A stretch of 42,619 nucleotides of DNA from DAOPXV01 sp035352535 (GTDB taxonomy: Bacteria > Muiribacteriota > UBA9980), in contig CAZJFS010000018.1 of NCBI GenBank assembly GCA_964545075.1, forward strand, positions 1 through 42,619, given 5' to 3'. Shown one piece after another: positions 1 through 8,392 of the stretch (positions within the stretch are counted from its first letter, which is position 1; every line of letters begins with the position of its first letter). The position numbers and the translations under genes are program-made. Below the pieces are notes generated by a model. It was not told the origin of the DNA. It ran no database searches and saw only the letters and a program-made list of their open reading frames with translations.

Positions 1-260
1 TATAATATCAGCGAAAAAAAGAAAAAGGCCGCCAGGAGGCCGCCGAAGCCGGTAAAAGCGAAGGTGAGGTATTGCTTTATTTTTTCGGCGTCGTTTTCCG
101 CGCTCAGATACGAGAAAATGTAAGACGCGGTTCCGGCCCAAATTATGAAGTAAAGCGAAATGGCCATCCAGAATGGCGGCTTCTCGCGAAACTTAGCGAA
201 AGTTTCTATGGGATTTTTTAATATCATCGCCGCGAGCTCGAAAGGCTCGGTAACCGTCAT
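1..260 (-). CDS. Yip1-like multi-pass membrane protein, 3' end outside window
   Basis: The gene starts at the ATG at 260, behind a strong Shine-Dalgarno (GGAGG, six bases upstream), and is open at the window edge, so only 86 residues are visible. They begin MTVTEPFELAAMILKNPIET. A short soluble N-terminus containing a 'P-x3-F-x2-F-R-x-K-P' pattern is followed by two hydrophobic helices, near residues 31-48 and 65-86. A short proline/phenylalanine motif just before the first helix is typical of the start of bacterial Yip1-domain proteins, which are integral membrane proteins of mostly unknown function. The family call rests on the N-terminus only; any small multi-pass membrane protein remains possible. 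It lies downstream of holA on the same strand but has its own candidate promoter. Confidence 0.5.
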   Translation of the reverse strand, partial: MTVTEPFELAAMILKNPIETFAKFREKPPFWMAISLYFIIWAGTASYIFSYLSAENDAEKIKQYLTFAFTGFGGLLAAFFFFSLIL

Positions 261-313
261 TTTATCCTCCGAAAACGAAAAAACTCAGAGCGCGCCTGCC
301 GCGTTCTTTTTTA

Positions 314-342
314 AGTATAGCAAAAGGTTTTAAAAAATGCAA
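314..342 (-). promoter_or_regulatory. Candidate sigma70-type promoter for the Yip1-like gene
   Basis: Read on the minus strand, TTGCAT (337-342) is separated by 17 bases from TATACT (314-319), about 54 bases upstream of the start codon at 260. The -10 box matches the consensus at 5 of 6 positions; the -35 box is weak. Confidence 0.4.
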
Positions 343-413
343 TCGGCCTCAGCGTATTTCCCGGATCAAAATCTTTTACGGATGCCATGATTCGGCATTT
401 CCGGTCCTTTTTC

Positions 414-1679
414 TTATAAACAGCCTGCGATGAGTATGCGGTATATTTCTTCCTTGACCGATTCCGGCCGCTGATCCATCCGGAGCTGGCCCGTCCTGAC
501 CTTTACGTCTATCATGTATAAATTTTCCATAAGGTCGAAGAGCTTTTCGGGCGTGTAATTTTTCGAATAATGTATCGAATAAAGCGTCATGGGATTTTTA
601 ATATTATTGAATATGTCGTACTTGGAATATGTTCGGTAAATTCCGGTCGCGTTGACGAGCGCCGAACAGAACGCCTCGAATTTCGCCGTTATTTCGTTCG
701 AAAAGCGGAATTTTTCATATCCCTTCCTCCGTTGCATGCCATCGGCGAATTCGGCGGATATTTTGACGGCGCCGCCGGCGAATTTCTCGGAGGCTTCCTT
801 CATAAGATGAGCGGAAAGCATGGCGCGGAATATAGACATCAGACGCATAACGATAAGCGAGTAATAAAATCCCTTGTCGATGAGCTCGGATATTATTTCT
901 ATGGCGGTTCGAACGTCTTTTTTATATATGGCGAAATCCAGTTCGTTCGTGGCCTGGAATGAATTGGGGTCGAAGAAGTGTTCGACGTTTTGGGCGACCA
1001 TTTCGTGGTCTATCTCGGCGTGTTCGTGGTTTAAGACGGCAAGCCTTTTTATTTCGGAGCTTATCTGAAAAAGATTCATCCTCGAGCGGTCCATGAGTTC
1101 GGTAAGCGCGTCGTCCGTGAAATTTTTGCCGCTTCTCGCCGCGAGCGCCTTAGTCATGAGCACGATGTCGCCTTCATAGAGCTTTTTGCAATTTATGACC
1201 GTGAAATTTTTAATGGCTTTTATTATTTCCGCGGGAAGGTTTTTTTGAGCGTAGACGACGATGAAAGTTTTAGACTGCTCGCATCCGTCCGCTCCGTGCG
1301 ACGATAAAAGCGCTGCGAAAGCCTTGGTTTCGGAGGAAGATGCGCCGAATTCCTCCATTCCCCTTATCACTTCGATATTATAATCTTCGTTCCCGAAAAG
1401 TCCGAGAGTGTCCTCGCTTGAGACGAAATTGCGAAAATCGAAGTCGCCGTCCGACGCGTTGATGTGCTTGATAGTGACCGAATTATAATGCTTTTGAGCG
1501 AGTTTTTTGATTTTCGCGCATGAGGAGCTGACGAAATCCTCTATGGAAAAGGCCTCATCGCCATAAACCAGCACGTTGGAGCGATGGGTCAATTTTTCGT
1601 CTATTTTAGACGATTCTTTCGGGTATATCAGTTCTACTAAACTTGCTTTTGCCGCTGCTGCGGTTATTTTTACGGCCAT
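414..1679 (-). CDS. holA: DNA polymerase III delta subunit (clamp loader)
   Basis: This is probably the delta subunit of the replicative clamp loader, which opens the beta sliding clamp. The 421-residue protein is longer than the usual ~340. The N-terminal AAA+-like part has the family pattern of a short 'lvyGdE'-type motif (VLVYGDEAF, near residue 36), a loop around 'LGLFGNED', and strands ending in FIVVYAQK. It lacks a Walker A motif, as expected for delta. The lid region has 'ISSEIKRLAVL', and the C-terminal helical collar includes 'FAIYKKDVRTAIEIISELI', a typical delta pattern. It is the last or nearly last gene of the pheST group, 18 bases after the CvpA-like gene. Sequence divergence keeps the call below certainty. 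Confidence 0.75.
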   Translation of the reverse strand: MAVKITAAAAKASLVELIYPKESSKIDEKLTHRSNVLVYGDEAFSIEDFVSSSCAKIKKLAQKHYNSVTIKHINASDGDFDFRNFVSSEDTLGLFGNEDYNIEVIRGMEEFGASSSETKAFAALLSSHGADGCEQSKTFIVVYAQKNLPAEIIKAIKNFTVINCKKLYEGDIVLMTKALAARSGKNFTDDALTELMDRSRMNLFQISSEIKRLAVLNHEHAEIDHEMVAQNVEHFFDPNSFQATNELDFAIYKKDVRTAIEIISELIDKGFYYSLIVMRLMSIFRAMLSAHLMKEASEKFAGGAVKISAEFADGMQRRKGYEKFRFSNEITAKFEAFCSALVNATGIYRTYSKYDIFNNIKNPMTLYSIHYSKNYTPEKLFDLMENLYMIDVKVRTGQLRMDQRPESVKEEIYRILIAGCL

Positions 1680-1697
1680 GTTCGTCTTTTTTCCTCT

Positions 1698-2441
1698 TTA
1701 TCTGGGGGCAGGGACCGTTTCTGAAGCGTTTTTACCCTGGCTCTGATATTGTTTCTGCAGTTGCTGCATTAATCCGGGCAGGTCTGATCCCGGCGGTTGG
1801 CTTTTATCGTCATTTTTTTTCGTGGATTCGCTTAAGACCTTCTGGAGGTCTATCGTCCTGATCAGGTCCATGACCTCCGGGTCGTTCATCATTTCAAGAA
1901 ATTTTTTGTTGGACATCAATGCCATGAAATCGTTCTTTTCGACGGCTTTTTTTATGTCCTGATCTTCCGCTATCGANNNNNNNNNNNNNNNNNNNNNNNN
2001 NNNNNNNNNNNNNNNNNNNNNNNNNNNNNNNNNNNNNNNNNNNNNNNNNNNNNNNNNNNNNNNNNNNNNNNNNNNNCCTATAACGAGGCATATTATGACG
2101 CCCTTGACGAATCCGACGGCCATTCCGAGATTTTTATTGGCGCTCGTCATGAATTTAGAGCCTTCGATTTTTTTCTCGAGCATGGTCTTTGATATTTTAA
2201 GAACGATATATACCGCCATGAATACGATGAAAAAGGCGGCGATATAAGCCGGCACGTTCGCCATCCCGAAATTTTTAATAAGGATTACGGCCACGTAGTT
2301 AAAGGTTTTCATCGAAATGGCGCAGACTATGAAAAGTCCGGCCAGGCTGAAAAGTTCGGATACTCCGCCTACGAAGTAGCCCCATGCAACCGAAAAAACA
2401 AGATATGATAGAAACATCGCATCGATCAGTTTAGGATTCAT
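1698..2441 (-). CDS. CvpA-family membrane protein, interrupted by an assembly gap
   Basis: The N-terminal ~120 residues form four hydrophobic segments. The pattern 'N.ida.fl.yl..s..~G...G....lf.l.gl' is typical of the CvpA family (colicin V production protein), whose cellular role is poorly defined. The C-terminal part after the gap is soluble, rich in charged residues and glutamine, and ends in a low-complexity tail (QLQKQYQSQ). A run of 100 Ns (1977-2076) removes the middle. The two sides are in the same frame only if the true gap length is congruent with 100 modulo 3, so the length of 247 is nominal. cvpA genes often lie downstream of pheT, which supports the call. No convincing Shine-Dalgarno is seen before the ATG at 2441. 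Confidence 0.65.
   Translation of the reverse strand: MNPKLIDAMFLSYLVFSVAWGYFVGGVSELFSLAGLFIVCAISMKTFNYVAVILIKNFGMANVPAYIAAFFIVFMAVYIVLKISKTMLEKKIEGSKFMTSANKNLGMAVGFVKGVIICLVIXXXXXXXXXXXXXXXXXXXXXXXXXXXXXXXXXXSIAEDQDIKKAVEKNDFMALMSNKKFLEMMNDPEVMDLIRTIDLQKVLSESTKKNDDKSQPPGSDLPGLMQQLQKQYQSQGKNASETVPAPR
1977..2076. other. Assembly gap of exactly 100 Ns
   Basis: There is an uninterrupted run of 100 N characters inside the CvpA-like gene. A round number usually marks a scaffold join of unknown length, so the distance and reading frame across it are not reliable. Confidence 0.98.
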
Positions 2442-2488
2442 AATCTGCAGCAGGCCATGCGTGGCCGGCCTTTAAACACTCCCATAAT

Positions 2489-4126
2489 TTATTTTTTTAC
2501 GCAGGCGAAAACATGGCCGCAGGCCGCGCATCTTTCAACGGTTACGGGGTTCGCCTTTTTGCACTTGAGGCATTTTTTCATTCTGACCGCCTTTTCAGGG
2601 CCGGGTGAAACTATTTCTTCCAGGGTGGGTTTGGCCGGCTTCTCTTTTGCGGAAGGAATATCTTTAATGATGTTTTCTTTAAGCGTAGCCGCTTTTTGGG
2701 CTTCGGGCGCCGGCGAGACCTGTATGGCGGCATCTTCTTTCACCTGAATTTCCGCGCGCGGCGGTTTTGCTGTCTCGGGCGCGAGCATCTCGTTTATGAG
2801 TTTGTCTATGGCGCTGTTGACGACGCTTTGCGCGGGAGGATCATCTATTTCGGAATATTTGGCGTTGAGCTCCAGCGCCCGGTCGAAACAGATATTGGCT
2901 TCGCGCGCCCGGCCGAGTTTTTGAAGCGTTACCGCCTTGTTATAAAAGCAGTCCTCATCATCGTGCCTTTCAAGGACGCGGTCGAAACATTCCAGGGCTT
3001 TTTCATATTTTTCGAGGCGCGTATAAGCTATGCCCATCTCTTTCCAGGCATTTATATAGTCGGGGTTTATTCTGACCGCCTTGGAAAATTCCGCGATCGC
3101 CTTCGCGTAATCCCCGAGATCTAGTCTGGTCAAGCCGTTTCCAAAGAAGAATATCTCGTCGTTCTTCAGCCGGTCCTCGAACGCGAAGATGTCCTTTTCG
3201 AAACTGAAACCGAGTTCCGGTTCCGACGACAGGTCGACGTCGATGTCGAATTTGACGGAGTCGAATTCCTTGAGAAACTCTTCCGCCGCTGGATGCATCG
3301 ATTCCTTGAGGCGGCTTAAAACGATCTGTTTAGAAGCGGTTCCGAGCTGCGGAAAAATATCGCGGTATAAGCCTATCGTGTCTTCGACCGGGTAGAGGAA
3401 CGTTACGCGCAATGCCATGTTTTTTACGCCGTCCCTTTCTTTTTTTACGATCTTTTTGAGTTCGGCGAGCGCTTTGGCGTTGTCTATTCTGCTTAAGTAT
3501 TGCAGTACGGTTATTTTTACCCTCTCGTTGTTATTTTCGACAAGCGGGAGAATGTCCGGCAGTATCTCGATGCCGGCGCCGAGGTCGCAAAGGGCTTCTA
3601 TGGTGTTGGATTTGATACGGTCGTCGGGGTGGCCGAGATATTTTTTCAAAAAGTTTACCTCGTCCCTGCCGCCTATCGATCCGATGCCCTTTATATATGT
3701 CGCGATGACCATTTCATTGGTTTCACCGGGCAGGAATTTTTTGAATATTTTAAGTATCTGCGCGTTTTTTACGCCGTAAAAAGACTGGATGGCGGATACT
3801 TTGACCCTTACGTCCTCGCCGAGAATGAGTTCGAGTAGTTTTTTCGGGTCGAATTCCGCCTTTTCTATCTCTTGCTTAACTTTCCGTTTCTGGTCGGCCG
3901 AAACGAACGACGAGGCTTGATTGTATTTTTTCGAGAAAAAATTGATTATTTTGGCCGCTATTTCGCGTATTTCGGGTGAAGGGTCCGCCGATGCGACGGG
4001 CGCGAGCAGACCGATCACTTTCGGGTCGTCTATGCGGGTAAGATAAAGCACCCATTTTTTGCGCACTTCAGGGTCCGGGCTTTTTATCCCTTCCGATATA
4101 TTTTTAAAAACGCTTTCCGTTTCCAA
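2489..4126 (-). CDS. HEAT-repeat, TPR and zinc-ribbon scaffold protein
   Basis: The 545-residue soluble protein has three parts. Residues ~1-240 are HEAT-like (PBS-lyase type) repeats with recurring 'D.r.k...i.aL..l' units. Residues ~325-440 contain at least three TPR units (for example 'YINAWKEMGIAYTRLEKYEK' and 'CFYNKAVTLQKLGRAREA'). A proline/alanine/lysine-rich linker leads to a C-terminal zinc ribbon with two CxxC pairs (CLKC ... CAAC). HEAT and TPR modules bind proteins, so a scaffold role is likely, but no partner can be named. The start is a TTG at 4126, chosen because ACGGAG sits six bases upstream. It lies 56 bases downstream of pheT, probably in the same transcript. Confidence 0.7.
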   Translation of the reverse strand: METESVFKNISEGIKSPDPEVRKKWVLYLTRIDDPKVIGLLAPVASADPSPEIREIAAKIINFFSKKYNQASSFVSADQKRKVKQEIEKAEFDPKKLLELILGEDVRVKVSAIQSFYGVKNAQILKIFKKFLPGETNEMVIATYIKGIGSIGGRDEVNFLKKYLGHPDDRIKSNTIEALCDLGAGIEILPDILPLVENNNERVKITVLQYLSRIDNAKALAELKKIVKKERDGVKNMALRVTFLYPVEDTIGLYRDIFPQLGTASKQIVLSRLKESMHPAAEEFLKEFDSVKFDIDVDLSSEPELGFSFEKDIFAFEDRLKNDEIFFFGNGLTRLDLGDYAKAIAEFSKAVRINPDYINAWKEMGIAYTRLEKYEKALECFDRVLERHDDEDCFYNKAVTLQKLGRAREANICFDRALELNAKYSEIDDPPAQSVVNSAIDKLINEMLAPETAKPPRAEIQVKEDAAIQVSPAPEAQKAATLKENIIKDIPSAKEKPAKPTLEEIVSPGPEKAVRMKKCLKCKKANPVTVERCAACGHVFACVKK

Positions 4127-4182
4127 CTTTTTCTCCGTTTCGCTTAATTTCCGCCCGGAAAGACCGGCGCGTTAAAACCGTT

Positions 4183-6657
4183 TTAAGAACGCAACTGGCC
4201 GCCGAGCTTTTCTCCGATGGCTTTTATGACGTCCTCGAATGCTTTTTTTGTTTCAGCGTCATTCAACGTGGCGTCGTTGCTCTGGAATGTGAGCGTGAAA
4301 GCGACGCTTTTCTTGTCCGGGGCGACTTTTTCTCCGGTATATTCATCGAACGGCACCACGGATTTAAGATTTTTGCCGCCGTGCTTAAAGCATACCTTTT
4401 CTATTTCCGCGTAGGACGTATCTTTTGATATCATTACGGCCAGGTCGTAAGCGCTCGCGGGGAATTTCGATATTTCCTTCATTTTGAAGGGCCTTTTTAT
4501 TGCGGCGACCATGTGTTTGGTTCTGAACTCGAAAAATATGACCTCGCGGTTGTAATCGATGTCGAAGGCTTTCGCGATGGCCGGATTTACGACGCCGAGA
4601 TATCCGATTTTTTCTCCGGCTTTCGTTTTTATCGCGGCCGACTTTTTAGGATGCATCGTCCCGGGGCATTCGCCGGGCGCGAACTCAACCGGTAGTCTGA
4701 AGAGCGAAAAGAGGTTTTCCAATACGCCTTTAAGCCTGTAGAAATCGAAATCCGACGACGACGAATTCCATTGGTTCTCGGCGGCTTTGCCGAACATGAT
4801 GCCGGCCGCGCAAGGATCTTCGATAATGGCGCGCGCGCCTTCAGGCGTTTCTATATTCGGAACATGATTTTTGGCGAGCGGAGCGGGATCGGAAAATTTA
4901 TCGTCCAGGCGGTAAACCGAACCAATTTCGAACATTCTTATATTATCGCTTTTCTGATTACGGTTATACGCCATAGAGTTTAAAAGGCCGAACAGCATGG
5001 TTGGACGCATTATCGAAAACTCCGAGCCGAGCGGGTTCATTATTTTGACCCAGAGATTTTCCGCAACGTCCTTGAAGCATATTTTTTCCAGATCGCTTTT
5101 TCCTATGAAGGAATAGCTCATGCACTGCAGAAAACCCGAGTCGACGAAAAAATTCGACATTTTTTCTCCGGCCTCGAAAGAGCTTTCAATGGGCTTAGCG
5201 TAAGGAGTGAGCATTTCCACGTCGGCTACGTTGTTATAACCGTAGATTCTTAAAAATTCCTCGTAAAGATCGCACGGTTCGTTTATGTCGTGCCTGTATG
5301 GCGGCACGCTGACGATAAGCTCTCCGGCCGATGAGGATACTTCGAAATTCAGCCTCTTGAGAACGGAGACGACTTCGTTTTCTGAAAAGGTCTGGCCGAT
5401 GAAAGCGTTGAGGGCGGCGATTTTTATTTTCACCTGTTTTTTCGGCGCGGTTTTTTCTCCGACGTCGCACGTTCCGGCGTAAATGACCGCGTCCGATGAG
5501 AGTTCGGATATCAGTGAAGCTATGGCGTTGACTACGTATTCGCTGTCCGTGATATTTATTCCGCGAGCGAAACGGGTCGATGATTCGGACGCCAGATTTA
5601 ATTTTTTAGATGTTTTTCTTACGGAGATCGGGTCGAATACGGCCATTTCGATAAGAAGTTTTTTAGTGGATTCGCCGATTTCTGTCAAAAGGCCGCCCAT
5701 TACGCCCGCTATTGCCTGAGGGCCGCGGGAATCGCATATCGCGAGCATGCCAGGTGAAAGTTCGTATTCCTTGTTATCGATGGCCTTGATCTTTTCGCCT
5801 GCCGTCGCGCGCCTTACGGTGATGTCGTTAGACGCAAGCTTATCCATGTCGAAGGCATGGGAAGGATGGCCGAAGAGGTAAGTGACGTAATTGGTTATGT
5901 CTACGACGTTATTAACGGGTCTCAGGCCGATTTTTTCGATGACTCGTGAAAGCCATGCCGGGGAAGGAGATATCCTGACGTTATCCACCACGCGACCGAT
6001 ATAGCGCGAGCAGAGATCGGGGGCGGCGATCTTTATATTGACGGATTCGGCGGTTTTTTTCGAGTCGCTTTCCGAGAGTTTATAAACGGGCATTTTGAGA
6101 GGCCTTTCGTATATAGCTGAAAGGTCTCTGGCTACGCCCAGGACGCTCATCGCGTCGCCGCGCTGCGCGGTAACGTCCACGTCGAATATCCAGTCGTCCA
6201 TATCCATGAATTTAGCGAATGAAGTTCCGGCGGGGGTGTCCTTCGGAAGTATCAAAAGGCCTGACGATTCCTTCGCGAAGCCGAGTTCTTTTTCCGAGCA
6301 GAGCATTCCGAGGGACGTTACGCCGCGGAGCGCGGCCTCTTTGATCTCAAGACCGCATGGAAGTTTGGCGCCGATCCTGGCTACTGGAACGGTATCGCCT
6401 TCGACCATGTTTTTAGCGCCGCATACGATGGTGAGTTTTTCCGACGCTACGTCGAGCGTGCATATTGTAAGCTTTTCGGCATTAGGGTGTTTTTCTATCT
6501 TTTCTATTTTACCGGTGACGACGTTTTCAAGGCCGTGGCCGAGATAATCCACCGCGTCCACTTTAAGGCCGCCCATGGTAAGATCGACGGCTATTTTTTT
6601 CGGGTCTAGGCCCGAAAGGTCTACGAATATATTTAATGAACTCAATAAAATCTTCAT
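4183..6657 (-). CDS. pheT: Phenylalanyl-tRNA synthetase beta subunit
   Basis: This is the beta chain of the alpha2-beta2 enzyme that charges tRNA-Phe, including the editing site. At 824 residues it has the full bacterial length. Visible domains in order are: an EMAP-type tRNA-binding domain at ~39-150 (HPNAEKLTICTLDV, GMLCSEKELG); the B3/B4 editing domain at ~215-385 (NNVVDITNYV, GHPSHAFDMDKL, GVMGG); B5 at ~400-475 (VPPYRHDI, YEEFLRIYGYNN); the catalytic-like core at ~490-690 (NPLGSEFSIMRPTMLFGLL); and a C-terminal ferredoxin-fold anticodon-binding domain (FPASAYDLAVMI to the end). The start ATG at 6657 follows AGAGG and is 19 bases after the pheS stop, the normal pheS-pheT arrangement. Confidence 0.97.
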   Translation of the reverse strand: MKILLSSLNIFVDLSGLDPKKIAVDLTMGGLKVDAVDYLGHGLENVVTGKIEKIEKHPNAEKLTICTLDVASEKLTIVCGAKNMVEGDTVPVARIGAKLPCGLEIKEAALRGVTSLGMLCSEKELGFAKESSGLLILPKDTPAGTSFAKFMDMDDWIFDVDVTAQRGDAMSVLGVARDLSAIYERPLKMPVYKLSESDSKKTAESVNIKIAAPDLCSRYIGRVVDNVRISPSPAWLSRVIEKIGLRPVNNVVDITNYVTYLFGHPSHAFDMDKLASNDITVRRATAGEKIKAIDNKEYELSPGMLAICDSRGPQAIAGVMGGLLTEIGESTKKLLIEMAVFDPISVRKTSKKLNLASESSTRFARGINITDSEYVVNAIASLISELSSDAVIYAGTCDVGEKTAPKKQVKIKIAALNAFIGQTFSENEVVSVLKRLNFEVSSSAGELIVSVPPYRHDINEPCDLYEEFLRIYGYNNVADVEMLTPYAKPIESSFEAGEKMSNFFVDSGFLQCMSYSFIGKSDLEKICFKDVAENLWVKIMNPLGSEFSIMRPTMLFGLLNSMAYNRNQKSDNIRMFEIGSVYRLDDKFSDPAPLAKNHVPNIETPEGARAIIEDPCAAGIMFGKAAENQWNSSSSDFDFYRLKGVLENLFSLFRLPVEFAPGECPGTMHPKKSAAIKTKAGEKIGYLGVVNPAIAKAFDIDYNREVIFFEFRTKHMVAAIKRPFKMKEISKFPASAYDLAVMISKDTSYAEIEKVCFKHGGKNLKSVVPFDEYTGEKVAPDKKSVAFTLTFQSNDATLNDAETKKAFEDVIKAIGEKLGGQLRS

Positions 6658-6676
6658 TATTCAACCTCTCCCGGAC

Positions 6677-7699
6677 TTAAAATTGTGAAACGAATCTGAA
6701 ATCGTTTTCGTAAAAGCGGCGTATGTCGTCGACGCCGTACTTGAGCATCGCTATTCTTTCGACTCCCATGCCGAAAGCGAATCCTCTGTAAATTTCGGGA
6801 TCGACGTTTCCGTTCCTTAAAACGTTGGGATGCACCATTCCGGCTCCCATGATTTCCAAAAATCCGCTTCCTTTGCAGACATTACAGCCGCGGCCGTTGC
6901 AGTTGATGCATTCGACATCGACTTCGGCCGATGGTTCCGTGAACGGGAAGTAAGAAGGCCTGAAAATAACCTTTTTTTCGGCGCCGAAAAATTCACGGCA
7001 AAAGGATACGATAACCGCTTTGAATGCGGCGAAGTTGGTCATTTTATCGACTAAAAGCCCTTCGACCTGATGAAAAACCGGAGAGTGCGAGGCGTCGACC
7101 TCGTCGAAGCGATAAACGCGTCCCGGAGAGACGATCTTTATGGGCGGTTCGTTCGCGAGCATCGTTCTGATCTGGACGCCCGAAGTGTGCGTGCGAAGGA
7201 CGGCCTTGTTAGATACGTAGAACGAATCCTGCATGTCGCGGGCCGGGTGCCATTCGTAAACGTTCAGCGCCTCGAAGTTTATGTAATCGGTTTCTATATC
7301 GGGGCCTTCCGCTACGGAGAAACCGAGTCTCTGAAATATTTTAACGATATCCGACATGGTCTTGGCTATCGGGTGGATATGGCCTATCTCGTGGAATTTT
7401 CCGGGGAGGGTGACGTCGCAGTAGGCGGAATTCATTTTTTCGCCAATTATTTTTTCCGCGAGAGATTTTTCGCAGCCGTTGATACCTTTTTCGACGGCTT
7501 CCTTGACCTTGTTTATTTTTTCGCCATAGACCGGCCGGTCTTCCGGCGTGAGTTTGCCCATCTCTTTAAAAAGTGATGTGACATGCCCTTTTTTTCCGAG
7601 AAAATCGACTTTGACCGGATCGAGTTCGGCTATGGTGGTTACTTTTCGTATCCGTTCCTCGAAGTCGGCCAGTATCTGGTTTAATCTGGTTTCGTCCAT
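6677..7699 (-). CDS. pheS: Phenylalanyl-tRNA synthetase alpha subunit
   Basis: This is the catalytic alpha chain of PheRS. The N-terminal ~90 residues form the coiled coil that binds tRNA-Phe. The class II core follows: GHIHPIAKT and FSVAEGPDIETDYINFEALN, motif 2 around SHSPVFHQVEGL, and motif 3 GFAFGMGVERIAMLKYG near the C-terminus. A cysteine cluster (CINCNGRGCNVC) before motif 3 matches the zinc-knuckle version of PheS found in several bacterial groups. At 340 residues the length is standard. The ATG at 7699 is preceded by GAGGG. It is the first gene of the pheST-HEAT/TPR-cvpA-holA group, behind a ~100-base leader containing a perfect inverted repeat. Confidence 0.97.
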   Translation of the reverse strand: MDETRLNQILADFEERIRKVTTIAELDPVKVDFLGKKGHVTSLFKEMGKLTPEDRPVYGEKINKVKEAVEKGINGCEKSLAEKIIGEKMNSAYCDVTLPGKFHEIGHIHPIAKTMSDIVKIFQRLGFSVAEGPDIETDYINFEALNVYEWHPARDMQDSFYVSNKAVLRTHTSGVQIRTMLANEPPIKIVSPGRVYRFDEVDASHSPVFHQVEGLLVDKMTNFAAFKAVIVSFCREFFGAEKKVIFRPSYFPFTEPSAEVDVECINCNGRGCNVCKGSGFLEIMGAGMVHPNVLRNGNVDPEIYRGFAFGMGVERIAMLKYGVDDIRRFYENDFRFVSQF

Positions 7700-7751
7700 C
7701 TAAAACACTTCCCTCTGTAACTTGTTTTATTTATAGATTTATGCCAAACAA

Positions 7752-7786
7752 GCATTTCAAGATATTCTATTGGCGGCTTGAAATGC
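7752..7786 (-). repeat. Perfect 10 bp inverted repeat in the pheST leader
   Basis: GCATTTCAAG (7752-7761) and its exact reverse complement CTTGAAATGC (7777-7786) flank a 15-base loop. The element lies between the candidate promoter and the pheS start. It has no strong U-run behind it and no T-box consensus, so it could be a protein-binding dyad or an mRNA hairpin rather than a terminator. Confidence 0.75.
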
Positions 7787-7809
7787 AAATGGTATTATTT
7801 ATGAATTTT

Positions 7810-7818
7810 ATTATATCA
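7810..7818 (-). promoter_or_regulatory. Candidate extended -10 promoter for pheST
   Basis: On the minus strand TGATATAAT contains an exact TATAAT (7810-7815) preceded by a TG one base upstream, the extended -10 form. No good -35 is seen at 16-18 bases. The transcript would start near 7803, leaving a ~104-base leader before pheS. Confidence 0.5.
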
Positions 7819-7867
7819 TATTCGGGTAAGTTTTAGTAGATATTTTTTATGAATTATCAGGCGGCGT

Positions 7868-8314
7868 CTATTTTCTGGTAAGCGGTATGTTCGCGTTTAA
7901 AAAGTTTTCCGATAAATTAAGGGCGCAGTCAGAAAAGGAAGGCATGCGCCAGAACGAATAGTAACGCCTGTAAAAACCATAAGGCTCGCGCGGAACGCTG
8001 AAGAACCCGCCGACGTCGAGTTTCTGGTTGTCGTTGGTATCTTCAAAGGCTGCGACGGCGTAGGCGCCTTCGGGAAGCATGAATGAATAATCGGCTTTTC
8101 CGTCTTTTATGTTCGAGGGGTATATTATGATCTTTTTATACGCATCGTTAGCGAACCAGCTATCGGGTCCGGCGTTATATAAAAAAATGTATGCTTTGTA
8201 ATGGCCGGAGAGTCCCCTGATGGTTCCGGCAAGTTTGTAGAAGCCTGCGCTTCCGGCCGGAACCGATAAGAGCGATATGATGAGCGCCGCTATTATGATC
8301 AGAGTTTTTTTCAT
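7868..8314 (-). CDS. Exported DUF2141-like small protein
   Basis: The 148-residue protein starts at the ATG at 8314, which has GGAAGG six bases upstream; an earlier in-frame ATG at 8338 has no ribosome binding site. Residues 1-23 form a Sec signal peptide (KK followed by a hydrophobic stretch ending PAGSAG). The mature part is a small beta-sandwich-like domain with the DUF2141 pattern: 'LPEGAYAVAAFEDTNDNQKL', then a glycine and 'PREPYGF'. DUF2141 proteins are periplasmic or surface proteins of unknown function. It lies between trmH and pheS, 78 bases after the former and separated from pheS by that gene's own promoter. Confidence 0.7.
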   Translation of the reverse strand: MKKTLIIIAALIISLLSVPAGSAGFYKLAGTIRGLSGHYKAYIFLYNAGPDSWFANDAYKKIIIYPSNIKDGKADYSFMLPEGAYAVAAFEDTNDNQKLDVGGFFSVPREPYGFYRRYYSFWRMPSFSDCALNLSENFLNANIPLTRK

Positions 8315-8392
8315 ATTACACCTTCCGACTCGTTGCAATATTAATTTTATTTAATATGATTAATGCGTTTCATAAATTGAATAACGCGAAAA

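Noticed and set aside
570..962. Long open frames on the strand opposite holA, pheT, ppdK, ptsI and other genes
   Set aside because: They lie entirely inside genes with clear family matches, lack ribosome binding sites and show no recognisable domains.
7700..7803. T-box or Phe attenuator peptide upstream of pheST
   Set aside because: There is no AGGGUGGNACCGCG-type box, and no small frame with a Shine-Dalgarno and clustered Phe codons.
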